Shown: one piece after another, positions 52,778 through 60,417 of the stretch | Layout: each line of letters opens with the position of its first letter | Position numbering within the stretch: the stretch's first letter is position 1 | NCBI GenBank assembly: GCA_947628665.1 | Contig: CANRAU010000007.1 | Coordinates: 31,577 to 95,576, forward strand | Source: an uncultured Clostridia bacterium | GTDB lineage: Bacteria > Bacillota > Clostridia > Oscillospirales > Acutalibacteraceae | Reading direction: 5' to 3' | Length of the DNA stretch: 64,000 bases | The notes under the pieces: generated by a model | Databases searched by the model: none | Told to the model about the DNA's origin: nothing | What the model saw: only the letters and a program-made list of their open reading frames with translations | Position numbers and translations under genes: made by a program

Positions 52778-55285
52778 TTATGCCTGCCCCACGTTCCCAA
52801 GCAAATCGAACAAAGTAGGCACGTCCTTTTCTTCATCCGCTTCGCGCAGATACCCGACACCGTCTCGAAAATATCCGTTGTTCAACTCAATTCCGATGCC
52901 GTATCTGCCGTTATCGACAGCGACCTTTGGAACGGTCATGATGCCGCCGAACGGATCTAAAACAACGTCGCCTGGATTGGAGTATCGGTTAATGATTCTT
53001 TCCACAATGTCGATCTGCAGTGGACAAACGTGCATTTCCTGCCGCCGTCTGCTTTGTGTTGAATTAAGCGTGCGCATACGCAAAATATCATCCCATACTT
53101 CATCTGACCAGCTTCCCGGAGCGACTACCATAAAGCTCGCGGGAAGTTTGTTTTCGGCGTCCAGTTCCTTTGCCAGCTGAACGTGTTCGGCATAATCATA
53201 AACATGATCTCGGCTATACTGCCGATAAACCTTTTGCAGATTTGTGACAGGTGCTGATACAAGTTCCTCTTTCGTGACCAGCCGATCTCCGCTTGAACGC
53301 CAGTAGCCGTGTGCGTCGATTTGCCACTGTGCGCGAGTGTATTCCTCTTTCGTTTTGACTACAGGAACATCTGCATAGGCTCTCGACGTGTCGCTCGGCA
53401 ATTTCCGAAAAAGCAATATGTATTCCGGACAACCGACGCCCATCTTCGTGCCGTCCTTGCATTGCTCCGTCCATCCGAGGCGATAGGTTTGATTGTTTTC
53501 TCGGACAACATCGGTCACGACCGTAATCATACCGAAGTATTGAAATCCATGCTGCATATAGTGCCTGATGCACATGGCGTGGAATGGTTCCATGGTCGGA
53601 AATCCTGTCCCCGTCGCATTGCCGAATAAAACCCTGTCCTTAACATGAACCGCCATAACGCGCCCCGGTTGTAAAATACGAAGCAACTGCGGAGATAGGA
53701 AATCCATCTGTTCAAAGAAACGCTTTGTGTTCTCGTTATGCCCGAAATCGTTGTAGCTCGGTGTGTATTCGTAATGGTTGGAAAACGGGATACTTGTAAG
53801 GATCAAATCTATGCTGTTTTCATCCATTTCCGTTGTTTCCAAAACACAGTCATTGTTGACGGCTGTGAAATGCTTCCCTTGTATTTGCACTCTCTCAACT
53901 CCTATCGTTCGCGCGAGCTTGTCAATCTGCGATACACCCGCAAGCCCGTATTTTTTCACGATCTCCTGCATTTTTTGGGAAAGGTAGTCATGATTTTTCC
54001 ACTTTTCCATCAGCGTATCTAAAATCGGTTGCTCCGCTTCGGTATAAATGATATCGATGATGACCTGCTCCGTTTGCAAAAATCTGTAAATGCGGTGAAT
54101 GGCTTGTATGAAATCATTGAATTCATAATCAATTCCCACAAATATGGCGCGGTGACAATGTTTTTGAAAATTGCAGCCCGACCCCGAGATGCTCTTTTTG
54201 GTCGCAAACAGTCGTGTTTTTCCGTTTGAAAAGTCTAAAACACGACGCTCCCGTTCGTCATAGTCCATAGCGCCGTAAATATCGACCACGCCCGGAATTT
54301 GTCTTTTGATTTCATGCCGCTCCGCTTCGAGATCATGCCACAGAATAAAATGCGCCTCGGGGTCACTGTCTATGATCTCCTTCGCTTTTGCAATACGCTT
54401 GCATATGGATACCTTTTTTTCATTCGCCGCATCCGATAGACTGACGGCCGCATCGCGCAAAAACTTGATCTGTCCGTCTTTTTCCTGCCCCTCAAAGTAT
54501 GCGTCCGCTATCTTGTGCGTGCGCACGTCTAAAGGCGGCAACGCATAGCCTGTGTCGTCATAGCCTAAATCTGACGGCAAGTGAATGAATAAAGCCCATG
54601 TCGACATCCAAATCCAAAACTCTTCTTCTTTGTGCGGATACAATGTCAGATTGTTCGCTTTTGTGCTGTCACGCTTGAAAAAACGCGTTAGCGCCTGCCC
54701 TGTATCCATAACCTCTAAATATCCTGCATAGTGGATAAGCTCTTTGTACTTATTGGGAGATGGCGTCGCTGTGGATACGAGCTTATACTCTACCCCTTTG
54801 AATTTATCTAAAAAGGTCTGATATGTCTTACTGCCGAAGCTGCGCAAAACGGATGCCTCATCAAGACTTGTCGCGGTAAATCGCTTGGGATCTATATCGC
54901 CGTCCCGCACGCGTTCATAGTTTGTCAGCACTATATCCGTATCGGCCGCTTCCGCCTCTGCCATCGTCTTAACGTATTTGGGGGGCTTTTCCCAACCTAA
55001 AATATTTACTGCGTCCATTTGGAACTCTTGTTTAACGCCTAACGGTACGACGATTATCGCTTTGCCGCCTTTGTGCGCCGTTATGATTCTGCAAAATTCC
55101 AGCTGCTGAACCGTTTTTCCAAGTCCGAAGCTCTCAAAAAGCGCGCGTCTGCCGCCGCGTACCGCCCACTGCACCGCATCCCGCTGATGCGGTTTCAGTT
55201 TCGGGCTGATTTCGCTTTGGCTGATTTCAAATCCCGATATGGGCGCAACTTCGATCTTGGATTTTAAGAATTGGATATAATTCAT
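52778..55285 (-). CDS. Fusion of SNF2-like DEAD helicase and DNA methyltransferase
   Basis: 835 aa. Residues 1 to about 460 are an SF2 helicase: KLKPHQRDAVQWAVRGG, Walker A-like ESFGLGKTVQQL, SLDEASVLRSF in place of DEAH, STATPSPNKY, and AIHRIYRFLQ as motif VI. Residues about 490-820 are an N4/N6 methyltransferase. Motif IV is LTSIPFSNHYEY, where most enzymes have S/DPPY. Motif I comes last (VLDPFGGIMTVPKVAVDNGRYGIGIEL). Similar fusions are known in clostridial phages. Start overlaps the previous stop (ATGA). Confidence 0.9.
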   Translation of the reverse strand: MNYIQFLKSKIEVAPISGFEISQSEISPKLKPHQRDAVQWAVRGGRRALFESFGLGKTVQQLEFCRIITAHKGGKAIIVVPLGVKQEFQMDAVNILGWEKPPKYVKTMAEAEAADTDIVLTNYERVRDGDIDPKRFTATSLDEASVLRSFGSKTYQTFLDKFKGVEYKLVSTATPSPNKYKELIHYAGYLEVMDTGQALTRFFKRDSTKANNLTLYPHKEEEFWIWMSTWALFIHLPSDLGYDDTGYALPPLDVRTHKIADAYFEGQEKDGQIKFLRDAAVSLSDAANEKKVSICKRIAKAKEIIDSDPEAHFILWHDLEAERHEIKRQIPGVVDIYGAMDYDERERRVLDFSNGKTRLFATKKSISGSGCNFQKHCHRAIFVGIDYEFNDFIQAIHRIYRFLQTEQVIIDIIYTEAEQPILDTLMEKWKNHDYLSQKMQEIVKKYGLAGVSQIDKLARTIGVERVQIQGKHFTAVNNDCVLETTEMDENSIDLILTSIPFSNHYEYTPSYNDFGHNENTKRFFEQMDFLSPQLLRILQPGRVMAVHVKDRVLFGNATGTGFPTMEPFHAMCIRHYMQHGFQYFGMITVVTDVVRENNQTYRLGWTEQCKDGTKMGVGCPEYILLFRKLPSDTSRAYADVPVVKTKEEYTRAQWQIDAHGYWRSSGDRLVTKEELVSAPVTNLQKVYRQYSRDHVYDYAEHVQLAKELDAENKLPASFMVVAPGSWSDEVWDDILRMRTLNSTQSRRRQEMHVCPLQIDIVERIINRYSNPGDVVLDPFGGIMTVPKVAVDNGRYGIGIELNNGYFRDGVGYLREADEEKDVPTLFDLLGNVGQA

Positions 55286-55680
55286 ATGTCCTTTCTCCCT
55301 GTTATCGTTGCCCCATCACTTTTTTTACTACAGATCGTTGCTTTTTTGAGCGCTTCGTCCAAATCAAAGCTGCTTGTTTTACTCGGTCTGTTGTCGTAAT
55401 TTCCCTCCATGATTTTTGAAAAGTTTTCGGGCTTTAGGATCCAGTCGATCCCGCATTTGCCCCACCGCCCGTTGCGGCCGCTTAAGAAATCGCTTTTTTC
55501 AACCCGGGCAAAGACTTCACCGAGCTTATTGCAACCGTATCGGCGGATCGCTCGTTTTGCGCGGTCGGTCCTGCCCGGCGACCACGTGTCCACATCCATC
55601 GGCTTCGGCAGGCTCGGACATTTTTGTATAAACAGATCACGCAGATATTTAAGGTCTTCCTTGGTGACTTTTATTTCCAT
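55282..55680 (-). CDS. Phage replication-associated protein (DnaD-tail-like)
   Basis: The start is ATG 55680 (MEIKVTKEDLKYLR) behind GGAGAG, 132 aa. SDFLSGRNGRWGKCGIDWILKPENFSKIMEGNYDN (in part) is the pattern seen at the end of many phage replication initiators and after DnaD-type domains. It lies between the Rep gene and the helicase fusion. Confidence 0.65.
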   Translation of the reverse strand: MEIKVTKEDLKYLRDLFIQKCPSLPKPMDVDTWSPGRTDRAKRAIRRYGCNKLGEVFARVEKSDFLSGRNGRWGKCGIDWILKPENFSKIMEGNYDNRPSKTSSFDLDEALKKATICSKKSDGATITGRKDI

Positions 55681-55929
55681 TTTGGCTCTCCTTTTTTTGC
55701 TGTTCAAATGCAGAAAAACATAATTTCGAGCCTTTTTTCAGGCTCTTTTTGTCGGCCTTTCCGCTTCGGGTTTTCGCATATATAGTTTTTTATTGAATGA
55801 TAAGAAATCCCGTGTTTTCCGCTTCGGGGACGCCTCAAAAAACACTCGCGCGCGTATTTCCCGCTTTTGTCATAAGGGGCTGCGGTCTACACACCCTTTT
55901 TATTTGCGGCGTTTTTTGACCCCGGGGGA
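55681..55929. other. Short gap with a small hairpin
   Basis: No convincing gene in 249 bp. It holds GAGCC..GGCTC (55728-55745) followed by TTTTT on the plus strand. It could be a weak plus-strand terminator or part of the 3' UTR of rep. Confidence 0.4.
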
Positions 55930-56856
55930 CTATGGAATGTAGTCCGTCGTGATCCATTCGTCCTCCTCCCACCGAGGCGGCGCGCCATCGGTTCGATACA
56001 GAACCGCCGACAAATACCAATGCCCATTGTATGTGTTGAATCTTGCGTAGCCACGCAGGAAGCGATACCCTTTGTATATCCTTTCCCAAAACGCCCGATC
56101 ATCGACCCGCTCGGTCGCCATGCGTGCGACCGTCGAGCGTGCGATCATCCCGTCCTTTATCTTTTCTTTTGGGCGTTGAAGGTTTCGCGAGCAGCTGAAT
56201 CGCTTTGCACCCTGCGGGTCTTTGCTCATGTATTTGGCGGCCGCTTCGGGTCCGAACTTGTCCGGCTGATAGTTATTGCAATTTGTTCGCAGTCCGTTCG
56301 TCCACATTGCCTCCAATGTCTTGCTGTCAATGCCGCCTGTCAGGAACAAATGAAAATGCCAGTTCACGCGCCCTGCATAGATTCCTCTTTTGTAAGTCTG
56401 CTTTTCGATTACGTAAATGTATTTGAACGGCGCTTCCAGCTTTTGGATCGCCGCCCGCAGCTTCTCCACGGCGGACGATAAGTACGGATTTTCCGGCATC
56501 TTCGCCGCTGCGCTTTCTGCCGCTGCCAAGTCTTTACGCAACCGCTTCGCTTCCGATTTCCTCTTTGTTTTCACGCGGCGAAGATAGTTTACTATATCCC
56601 GCCGCGCTTCCGCTTCCGACTGTGGGGCTTTTGCAGGTTCGTATGTCGGGTGCATGAGATAGTCCGTTGTATTAAAGTTCGCATTCGCGTATCGGATCAG
56701 CTTTTTTGTAGCCTGCACCTGATTGTATCTTTTCTGCTCCGCCGTGGATGGCTTTGTCTTCGGCGCGCGGGTTGGCAGGCGGCGACCGTCTGCGAAAACC
56801 GGGTAGAAGTCCGCTTCCAAGAGCGGCCCTGAGTATGTTCGCTTTTCTCGTTGCAC
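55930..56856 (-). CDS. HUH-type rolling-circle replication initiator
   Basis: 308 aa from GTG 56856 after GGGCGGGATAAA. Residues about 145-175 have YIYVIEKQTYKRG and the HUH motif VNWHFHLFLTGG. The active Tyr candidate is in EAAAKYMSKD, followed by FSCSRNLQRPK, as in Rep proteins of small replicons and single-strand phages. A long helical N-terminus precedes it. It would nick an origin to start replication. Its partner gene is the DUF6017 protein upstream. Confidence 0.75.
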   Translation of the reverse strand: MQREKRTYSGPLLEADFYPVFADGRRLPTRAPKTKPSTAEQKRYNQVQATKKLIRYANANFNTTDYLMHPTYEPAKAPQSEAEARRDIVNYLRRVKTKRKSEAKRLRKDLAAAESAAAKMPENPYLSSAVEKLRAAIQKLEAPFKYIYVIEKQTYKRGIYAGRVNWHFHLFLTGGIDSKTLEAMWTNGLRTNCNNYQPDKFGPEAAAKYMSKDPQGAKRFSCSRNLQRPKEKIKDGMIARSTVARMATERVDDRAFWERIYKGYRFLRGYARFNTYNGHWYLSAVLYRTDGAPPRWEEDEWITTDYIP

Positions 56857-56868
56857 TTTATCCCGCCC

Positions 56869-57321
56869 TCACTTTCTCGCGAGCTGCGGCATATCCGCAA
56901 AGACGTGATTGTTGACCCGTCCTGTTAATTCAAACACGGCGTTGTATAGGGCGGTGCGGAGATATGTTTTTGTATGCTTGATTTCATATGTCGCTTTCTC
57001 GTAGTTTTCGATCACGTGCAGGACGTGTTCGTGGCAGAGGCGATTGTAGATTTCTGCCACCCATTCGGCAGTCAGAGCATTTCCGGCGATCCGCACGGTG
57101 GCGGTATCCGGCAGTTTCAAGACCTCCGCAATGATCATCGCAATTTCTTCCGCTTGCTGTACATCTTTTTGATCGAAGCAATCAAAATCGATTTGCGCCT
57201 TTACGGTTTCGAGAAGTGCCGAGAACGACATCGCCCTTTTCACCTCTGCGGGGAAATGCCGGACTTGACTTGACGCTGACTTTGACTTTTCGCATAACGC
57301 TTGATGATTTCTTTGTTCCAT
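56869..57321 (-). CDS. Stand-alone DUF6017-like replication protein
   Basis: The start is ATG 57321 (MEQRNHQALCE) behind GAGAGGTCG, 150 aa. VKAQIDFDCFDQ, TVRIAGNALTAEWVAEIYNRL and IKHTKTYLRTALYNAV match the domain usually found at the C-terminus of RepA_N-type plasmid initiators (DUF6017). Here it is a separate protein directly upstream of rep, so the two may form one replication module. Confidence 0.75.
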   Translation of the reverse strand: MEQRNHQALCEKSKSASSQVRHFPAEVKRAMSFSALLETVKAQIDFDCFDQKDVQQAEEIAMIIAEVLKLPDTATVRIAGNALTAEWVAEIYNRLCHEHVLHVIENYEKATYEIKHTKTYLRTALYNAVFELTGRVNNHVFADMPQLARK

Positions 57322-57420
57322 TTTGGCGACCTCTCTGTTTTCGTTCAAATTTGCGCGGCCTTGGTTGATGAAATACTATACAATACAAGGCCGCTCGCGG
57401 GCATAAAACCCGCTATCCTA

Positions 57421-57449
57421 TTGACTTTTCGCCGCCGCTGTGCTATCAT
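57421..57449 (+). promoter_or_regulatory. Plus-strand promoter in the rep leader
   Basis: TTGACT, 17 bp, TATCAT on the strand opposite to all nearby genes. The start would be near 57456. Confidence 0.6.
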
Positions 57450-57455
57450 AAATAT

Positions 57456-57530
57456 GTAGTTAGGACAGGGCGGCGTAAAGTCGTTTTGCCGGGGCTTTCC
57501 GAGTGGGATCGGAAAGCCTTTATTTTTTTG
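57456..57530 (+). ncRNA. Candidate short antisense/counter-transcribed RNA
   Basis: About 75 nt from the plus-strand promoter to a perfect 10-bp terminator stem (GGCTTTCCGA/TCGGAAAGCC, loop GTGGGA, then TTTATTTTTTT). A first small stem CGGC/GCCG lies before it. No ORF fits. It is antisense to the leader of the DUF6017-rep transcript, the place where plasmids encode copy-control RNAs. Confidence 0.55.
57493..57530 (+). terminator. Intrinsic terminator of the short RNA
   Basis: A 10-bp perfect stem with a 6-nt loop and a long T-run on the plus strand only. Confidence 0.85.
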
Positions 57531-57545
57531 TGTCCGGCGGTGTGC

Positions 57546-57767
57546 TCATGTCCGCTTCGCGGCGTGAATCGGGCGACCGTTTCGGATGTTTTGGATCATG
57601 TCGAACACTTCCTGCACGGATGCTTCGCCATACATATGTTGCAACCGTTCCATGGCGGAGCTTGTCCCGTCGGTTTCGGTGTTTTTAAACTTGGATTTTC
57701 TGCAATCGCAATGTTCGCCTGGGTCTAAATTTGCCCCGCAGTAGGGGCAGGTACGATAAAACGCCAT
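57546..57767 (-). CDS. Small zinc-ribbon protein
   Basis: 73 aa. CPYCGANLDPGEHCDC gives a zinc ribbon; the rest is helical (SVQEVFDMIQNIRNG). GGAGGTCAC precedes the start. It is probably a DNA- or protein-binding accessory of the early region. Confidence 0.75.
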   Translation of the reverse strand: MAFYRTCPYCGANLDPGEHCDCRKSKFKNTETDGTSSAMERLQHMYGEASVQEVFDMIQNIRNGRPIHAAKRT

Positions 57768-57823
57768 GCTGTGACCTCCTTTTTAATAATTGTTACAAAT
57801 TACTCCTCCTGAGAATTTACTCC

Positions 57824-58912
57824 TTAATATCCAACGCCGATATAGTCGAGTACCCGCGACCAGCCGTATTTTTCGCCCGTGTTCGGGTCGGTACAACAGT
57901 TGAACATCCAATATTCCCATTCTTTTGGATTTCTCTCTTTCAACTGGTCAAATCTGTGCGGGCGTTTTTCGAGATGAATTCCAAATCCGCACATGGAACA
58001 CCCTGTACGTTGCGCCTTCGTGGTGTATAGCGTTCCATCGTCGCGTCGTTCGATTGTTCCGTAAATTTCCGGAACAGGCACGTTAAGGTCAAGTGCAAGC
58101 TGAAGAAGATCCTGCCGATTGAATATTGCAAACGGTGCTGATCTAATGGTCGATTTTCCAAAATAGTTGCATCCATTTATCCGCAAAGATTTAGCACGTC
58201 TTCCACCCTCCGAAGCCATAAGCCCTAAGAAGGGAACGCTGTTATGTTCTTTTGCCCAGTCGTCGCAGGGTTTTTCCTTTAAGTAATAGCAGCATTTAGA
58301 TGACACCTTAAAATTTGGTATTTGATAGTTTGTTCCCTCAACGTCATTTGCATATCCGCCGAATTTTTCAAGCCATTTCTGTGACATTTTCATTCTGCTA
58401 TTTTTTTGAAACCCACCGTATGCACCTGTTTCCCCGGTGATGATCGCATGCCTAACGGTCTGATTCTTTTCTGTAGGATGAGCAAGCGTTTCAATTTTTG
58501 CCGCGATCTCTTTTGATAAAACTGGGAAGCCGAATTCCTGTAATATTTCCGGCTTTGTCCAGTAGTGAGGGTGCCCTGCGTCATCGATGTACTTTACCGT
58601 GGATTTCAACCGTTCAATTCCAAGCTGTTTATGTACTTCCTGTATGCTTTTATCTTCCAAGTGCGAAACACTGATTCCAGGTGCATCGATGTGAATTGAA
58701 TTTAGAAAAAGAAAAAGCGTGATACTATCTAAACCACCGACCGAAACGTGATAGTTTAACCCTCGGGCATCGCATTCATTAACAAACTCCCGCGCTCTGA
58801 TCTCCGCATGGCGCACCTTGAGTTCGTAAGGTAGTTGTTCCTTGACCATGAAAGCGGAGATACGCTCCTGCCCGCCAATCCTCTCCATGCGTTCTAATAC
58901 ATTCTCAGTCAT
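57824..58912 (-). CDS. PAPS-reductase-like (PP-loop) phage protein
   Basis: 362 aa starting immediately after the previous stop (TAAATG). The PP-loop is SVGGLDSITLFLFL where the family has SGGKDS, so the Lys is replaced. ISVSHLEDKSIQEVHK, GLMASEGGRRA and a C-terminal CSMCGFG follow the phage adenosine-phosphosulfate-reductase-like pattern, with extra Cys (SKCCYY, CC near the end). Sulfate reduction is unlikely. DNA or tRNA sulfur chemistry, or a role against host defence, are possibilities without proof. Confidence 0.75.
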   Translation of the reverse strand: MTENVLERMERIGGQERISAFMVKEQLPYELKVRHAEIRAREFVNECDARGLNYHVSVGGLDSITLFLFLNSIHIDAPGISVSHLEDKSIQEVHKQLGIERLKSTVKYIDDAGHPHYWTKPEILQEFGFPVLSKEIAAKIETLAHPTEKNQTVRHAIITGETGAYGGFQKNSRMKMSQKWLEKFGGYANDVEGTNYQIPNFKVSSKCCYYLKEKPCDDWAKEHNSVPFLGLMASEGGRRAKSLRINGCNYFGKSTIRSAPFAIFNRQDLLQLALDLNVPVPEIYGTIERRDDGTLYTTKAQRTGCSMCGFGIHLEKRPHRFDQLKERNPKEWEYWMFNCCTDPNTGEKYGWSRVLDYIGVGY

Positions 58913-59194
58913 TTATACAGCTTCCTTTTCTTTTTGTTTTTCGATTTCATTTGTCGGCTTATATTTGCAGAGCATGGCCGCGAAGCGGAAAAACGTAATG
59001 TGCTGTCGCCTACACGCGCGGTAGATCGCGGATGCATCCTTGGATACGGAGATCAAATACCTCCGCAGTCTTTTTTTGCATTCGATTGCAAAAGACGCAA
59101 CACGATGCTCAAATGCAATCAGCTTGTCCTCGGCGAAAAATCCTGCGATCAGCAATATCACTGCAAACGCTTCAAATATGGTTCGTATGTACAT
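58913..59194 (-). CDS. Small protein with N-terminal TM helix
   Basis: 93 aa behind AGGAGG. TIFEAFAVILLIAGFFA is a membrane helix; the rest is basic and helical (ECKKRLRRYLISVSK). Translation is coupled to the next gene. Function unknown. Confidence 0.6.
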   Translation of the reverse strand: MYIRTIFEAFAVILLIAGFFAEDKLIAFEHRVASFAIECKKRLRRYLISVSKDASAIYRACRRQHITFFRFAAMLCKYKPTNEIEKQKEKEAV

Positions 59195-59234
59195 GTGGTT
59201 ATGGCCTCCTTTCGCTTATAGTGTTTTTCAACGA

Positions 59235-59453
59235 TTAACTGAGCCACTGTTTTTGGAAATACTCTCGGACGCTATCTCGGTCAACCAACCACTTGTTGCC
59301 GAACTTATTTCCTTTGATTTTTCCCTGCCGTATGTACTTTATAGCTGTTACATCCGAGCAGCGCAAAAGGCAGCAAACATCGGTCAGTTCCATGAGAACA
59401 GGAATTCGTTCCCAATCTGTATATGTTCTTGTGAATCTCATCGGCATTGCCAT
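59235..59453 (-). CDS. Excisionase-like helix-turn-helix protein
   Basis: 72 aa behind AAGGAGGTGAGGG. LMELTDVCCLLRCSDVTAIKYIRQGKIKGNKFGNKW is the MerR/excisionase-type winged HTH. It may direct the integrase towards excision. It is the second gene of the lytic operon. Confidence 0.8.
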   Translation of the reverse strand: MAMPMRFTRTYTDWERIPVLMELTDVCCLLRCSDVTAIKYIRQGKIKGNKFGNKWLVDRDSVREYFQKQWLS

Positions 59454-59531
59454 TCCCTCACCTCCTTATACGGTCATGTCCTATGCCCCGCAGAAAGGCA
59501 TTTGCGGTTAAACCCTTTTGCCTTTAAGCTT

Positions 59532-59547
59532 CTCGCATTTTTGCGAG
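59532..59547. promoter_or_regulatory. Operator-like palindrome O4
   Basis: CTCGCATTTTTGCGAG, the same half-sites as the main switch operators, directly after the Cro-like stop codon and before the Xis-like gene. Confidence 0.6.
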
Positions 59548-59754
59548 TTAGCTGGCAAAAAAAATACGCGTAGTTTCTGAATCCGAAAGATTGAGCAATT
59601 TACAAATCTTTTCAGCCTGCCCTATGGAAAATGACTGCGAATTCTTTTTTTTCCTATACCAAGTGGCTTTATCGATATTGAGATGTTTGACCATATCGGA
59701 AACCGTAATATTTTGTTCGCGCATTTTTTCTTCTAACAACTGAATATTTGCCAT
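59548..59754 (-). CDS. Cro-like small HTH regulator
   Basis: The start is ATG 59754 (MANIQLLEEKMRE) behind GGGAGGTG, 68 aa. NITVSDMVKHLNIDKATWYRKKKN is the HTH. It is the first gene of the lytic operon, divergent from the CI-like repressor, so a Cro role is likely. Confidence 0.8.
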   Translation of the reverse strand: MANIQLLEEKMREQNITVSDMVKHLNIDKATWYRKKKNSQSFSIGQAEKICKLLNLSDSETTRIFFAS

Positions 59755-59775
59755 GATTTCACCTCCCTTGCCCAT

Positions 59776-59804
59776 ATATTACTCGCATAAATGCGAGTTG
59801 TCAA
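59776..59804 (-). promoter_or_regulatory. Lytic promoter PR-like with operator in the spacer
   Basis: On the minus strand TTGACA, 17 bp, TAATAT. The operator O1 (CTCGCATAAATGCGAG, 59782-59797) fills the spacer almost exactly, so bound repressor would block RNA polymerase. Confidence 0.85.
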
Positions 59805-59811
59805 CCCTAAA

Positions 59812-59827
59812 TTTGCAAAAATGCGAA
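59812..59827. promoter_or_regulatory. Operator O2
   Basis: TTTGCAAAAATGCGAA, a degenerate copy of the operator, centred 30 bp from O1. Confidence 0.7.
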
Positions 59828-59843
59828 AAAATAAAATATAAGT

Positions 59844-59873
59844 GTTGCATTTTTGCAAATTTGGTGATAAACT
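59844..59873 (+). promoter_or_regulatory. Repressor promoter PRM-like with operator O3 over the -35
   Basis: TTGCAT, 17 bp, TAAACT on the plus strand. O3 (GTTGCATTTTTGCAAA, 59844-59859) covers the -35 box and lies 32 bp from O2. This suggests autoregulation. Confidence 0.7.
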
Positions 59874-59895
59874 AAAACTCACGAGGTGAATTGTA

Positions 59896-60375
59896 GTGGA
59901 AATTTATGAGAGAATTAAGGCCAGACGCAAGGAAATTGGAATGTCTGCTGAAACAGTTGCAGAAAAACTTGGCGTTTCTCCCGCGACAATCTATAGATAT
60001 GAAAACAATGATATAAAAAAATTTCCAACAGATATATTAGCTCCTTTGGCAGAGGTTCTTCGCACTACCCCCGCATATTTGCTTGGCGTTGAAAACAAGT
60101 CATCGGAATCCGCCGAACCCCCGTTCGCTCTATCCGAAAAGGAAAAGACCGTTGTGCTTGCCTACCGTGCGCATCCTGATATGCAAAATGCTGTAGACCG
60201 TCTGCTTGGTTGCACTGATGATTCGGAAGCCGGCGATCCTGATGACACGGTACAAGTTTATATGGCGGCACGCTCCAAAAACGGAGCGTATGAACCCGCT
60301 GGCTATCGCAGTATCAGCAAAGAACTGCTTGAAAAACTGCAAAATGCGCCCGAAGTCAAGGACGGCGAGATATAA
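59896..60375 (+). CDS. CI-like XRE repressor without peptidase domain
   Basis: 159 aa from GTG 59896 behind GAGGTG. Residues 5-60 are an XRE HTH (RKEIGMSAETVAEKLGVSPATIYRYEN). The C-terminal half has no S24 Ser/Lys autoprotease, so RecA-driven self-cleavage is unlikely. The ImmA-like protease encoded next is the probable inactivator, as in ICEBs1. Confidence 0.85.
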   Translation: MEIYERIKARRKEIGMSAETVAEKLGVSPATIYRYENNDIKKFPTDILAPLAEVLRTTPAYLLGVENKSSESAEPPFALSEKEKTVVLAYRAHPDMQNAVDRLLGCTDDSEAGDPDDTVQVYMAARSKNGAYEPAGYRSISKELLEKLQNAPEVKDGEI

Positions 60376-60392
60376 CCTTTAAATAAAAAATT

Positions 60393-60417
60393 CCCGTCAG
60401 TATATACTACTGACGGG
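60393..60417 (+). promoter_or_regulatory. Hairpin covering the ribosome binding site of the ImmA-like gene
   Basis: CCCGTCAGTA/TACTGACGGG, a perfect 10-bp stem with 5-nt loop. Its 3' arm contains the GGG of the GGGTGA ribosome site and no T-run follows, so it would hinder translation rather than stop transcription. Confidence 0.6.

Noticed and set aside
51391-55285. Complete restriction-modification system
   Set aside because: Two methyltransferases but no restriction endonuclease gene among their neighbours.
57824-58912. DNA phosphorothioation (Dnd) system
   Set aside because: No DndA/B/D/E-like genes nearby and the PP-loop Lys is missing.
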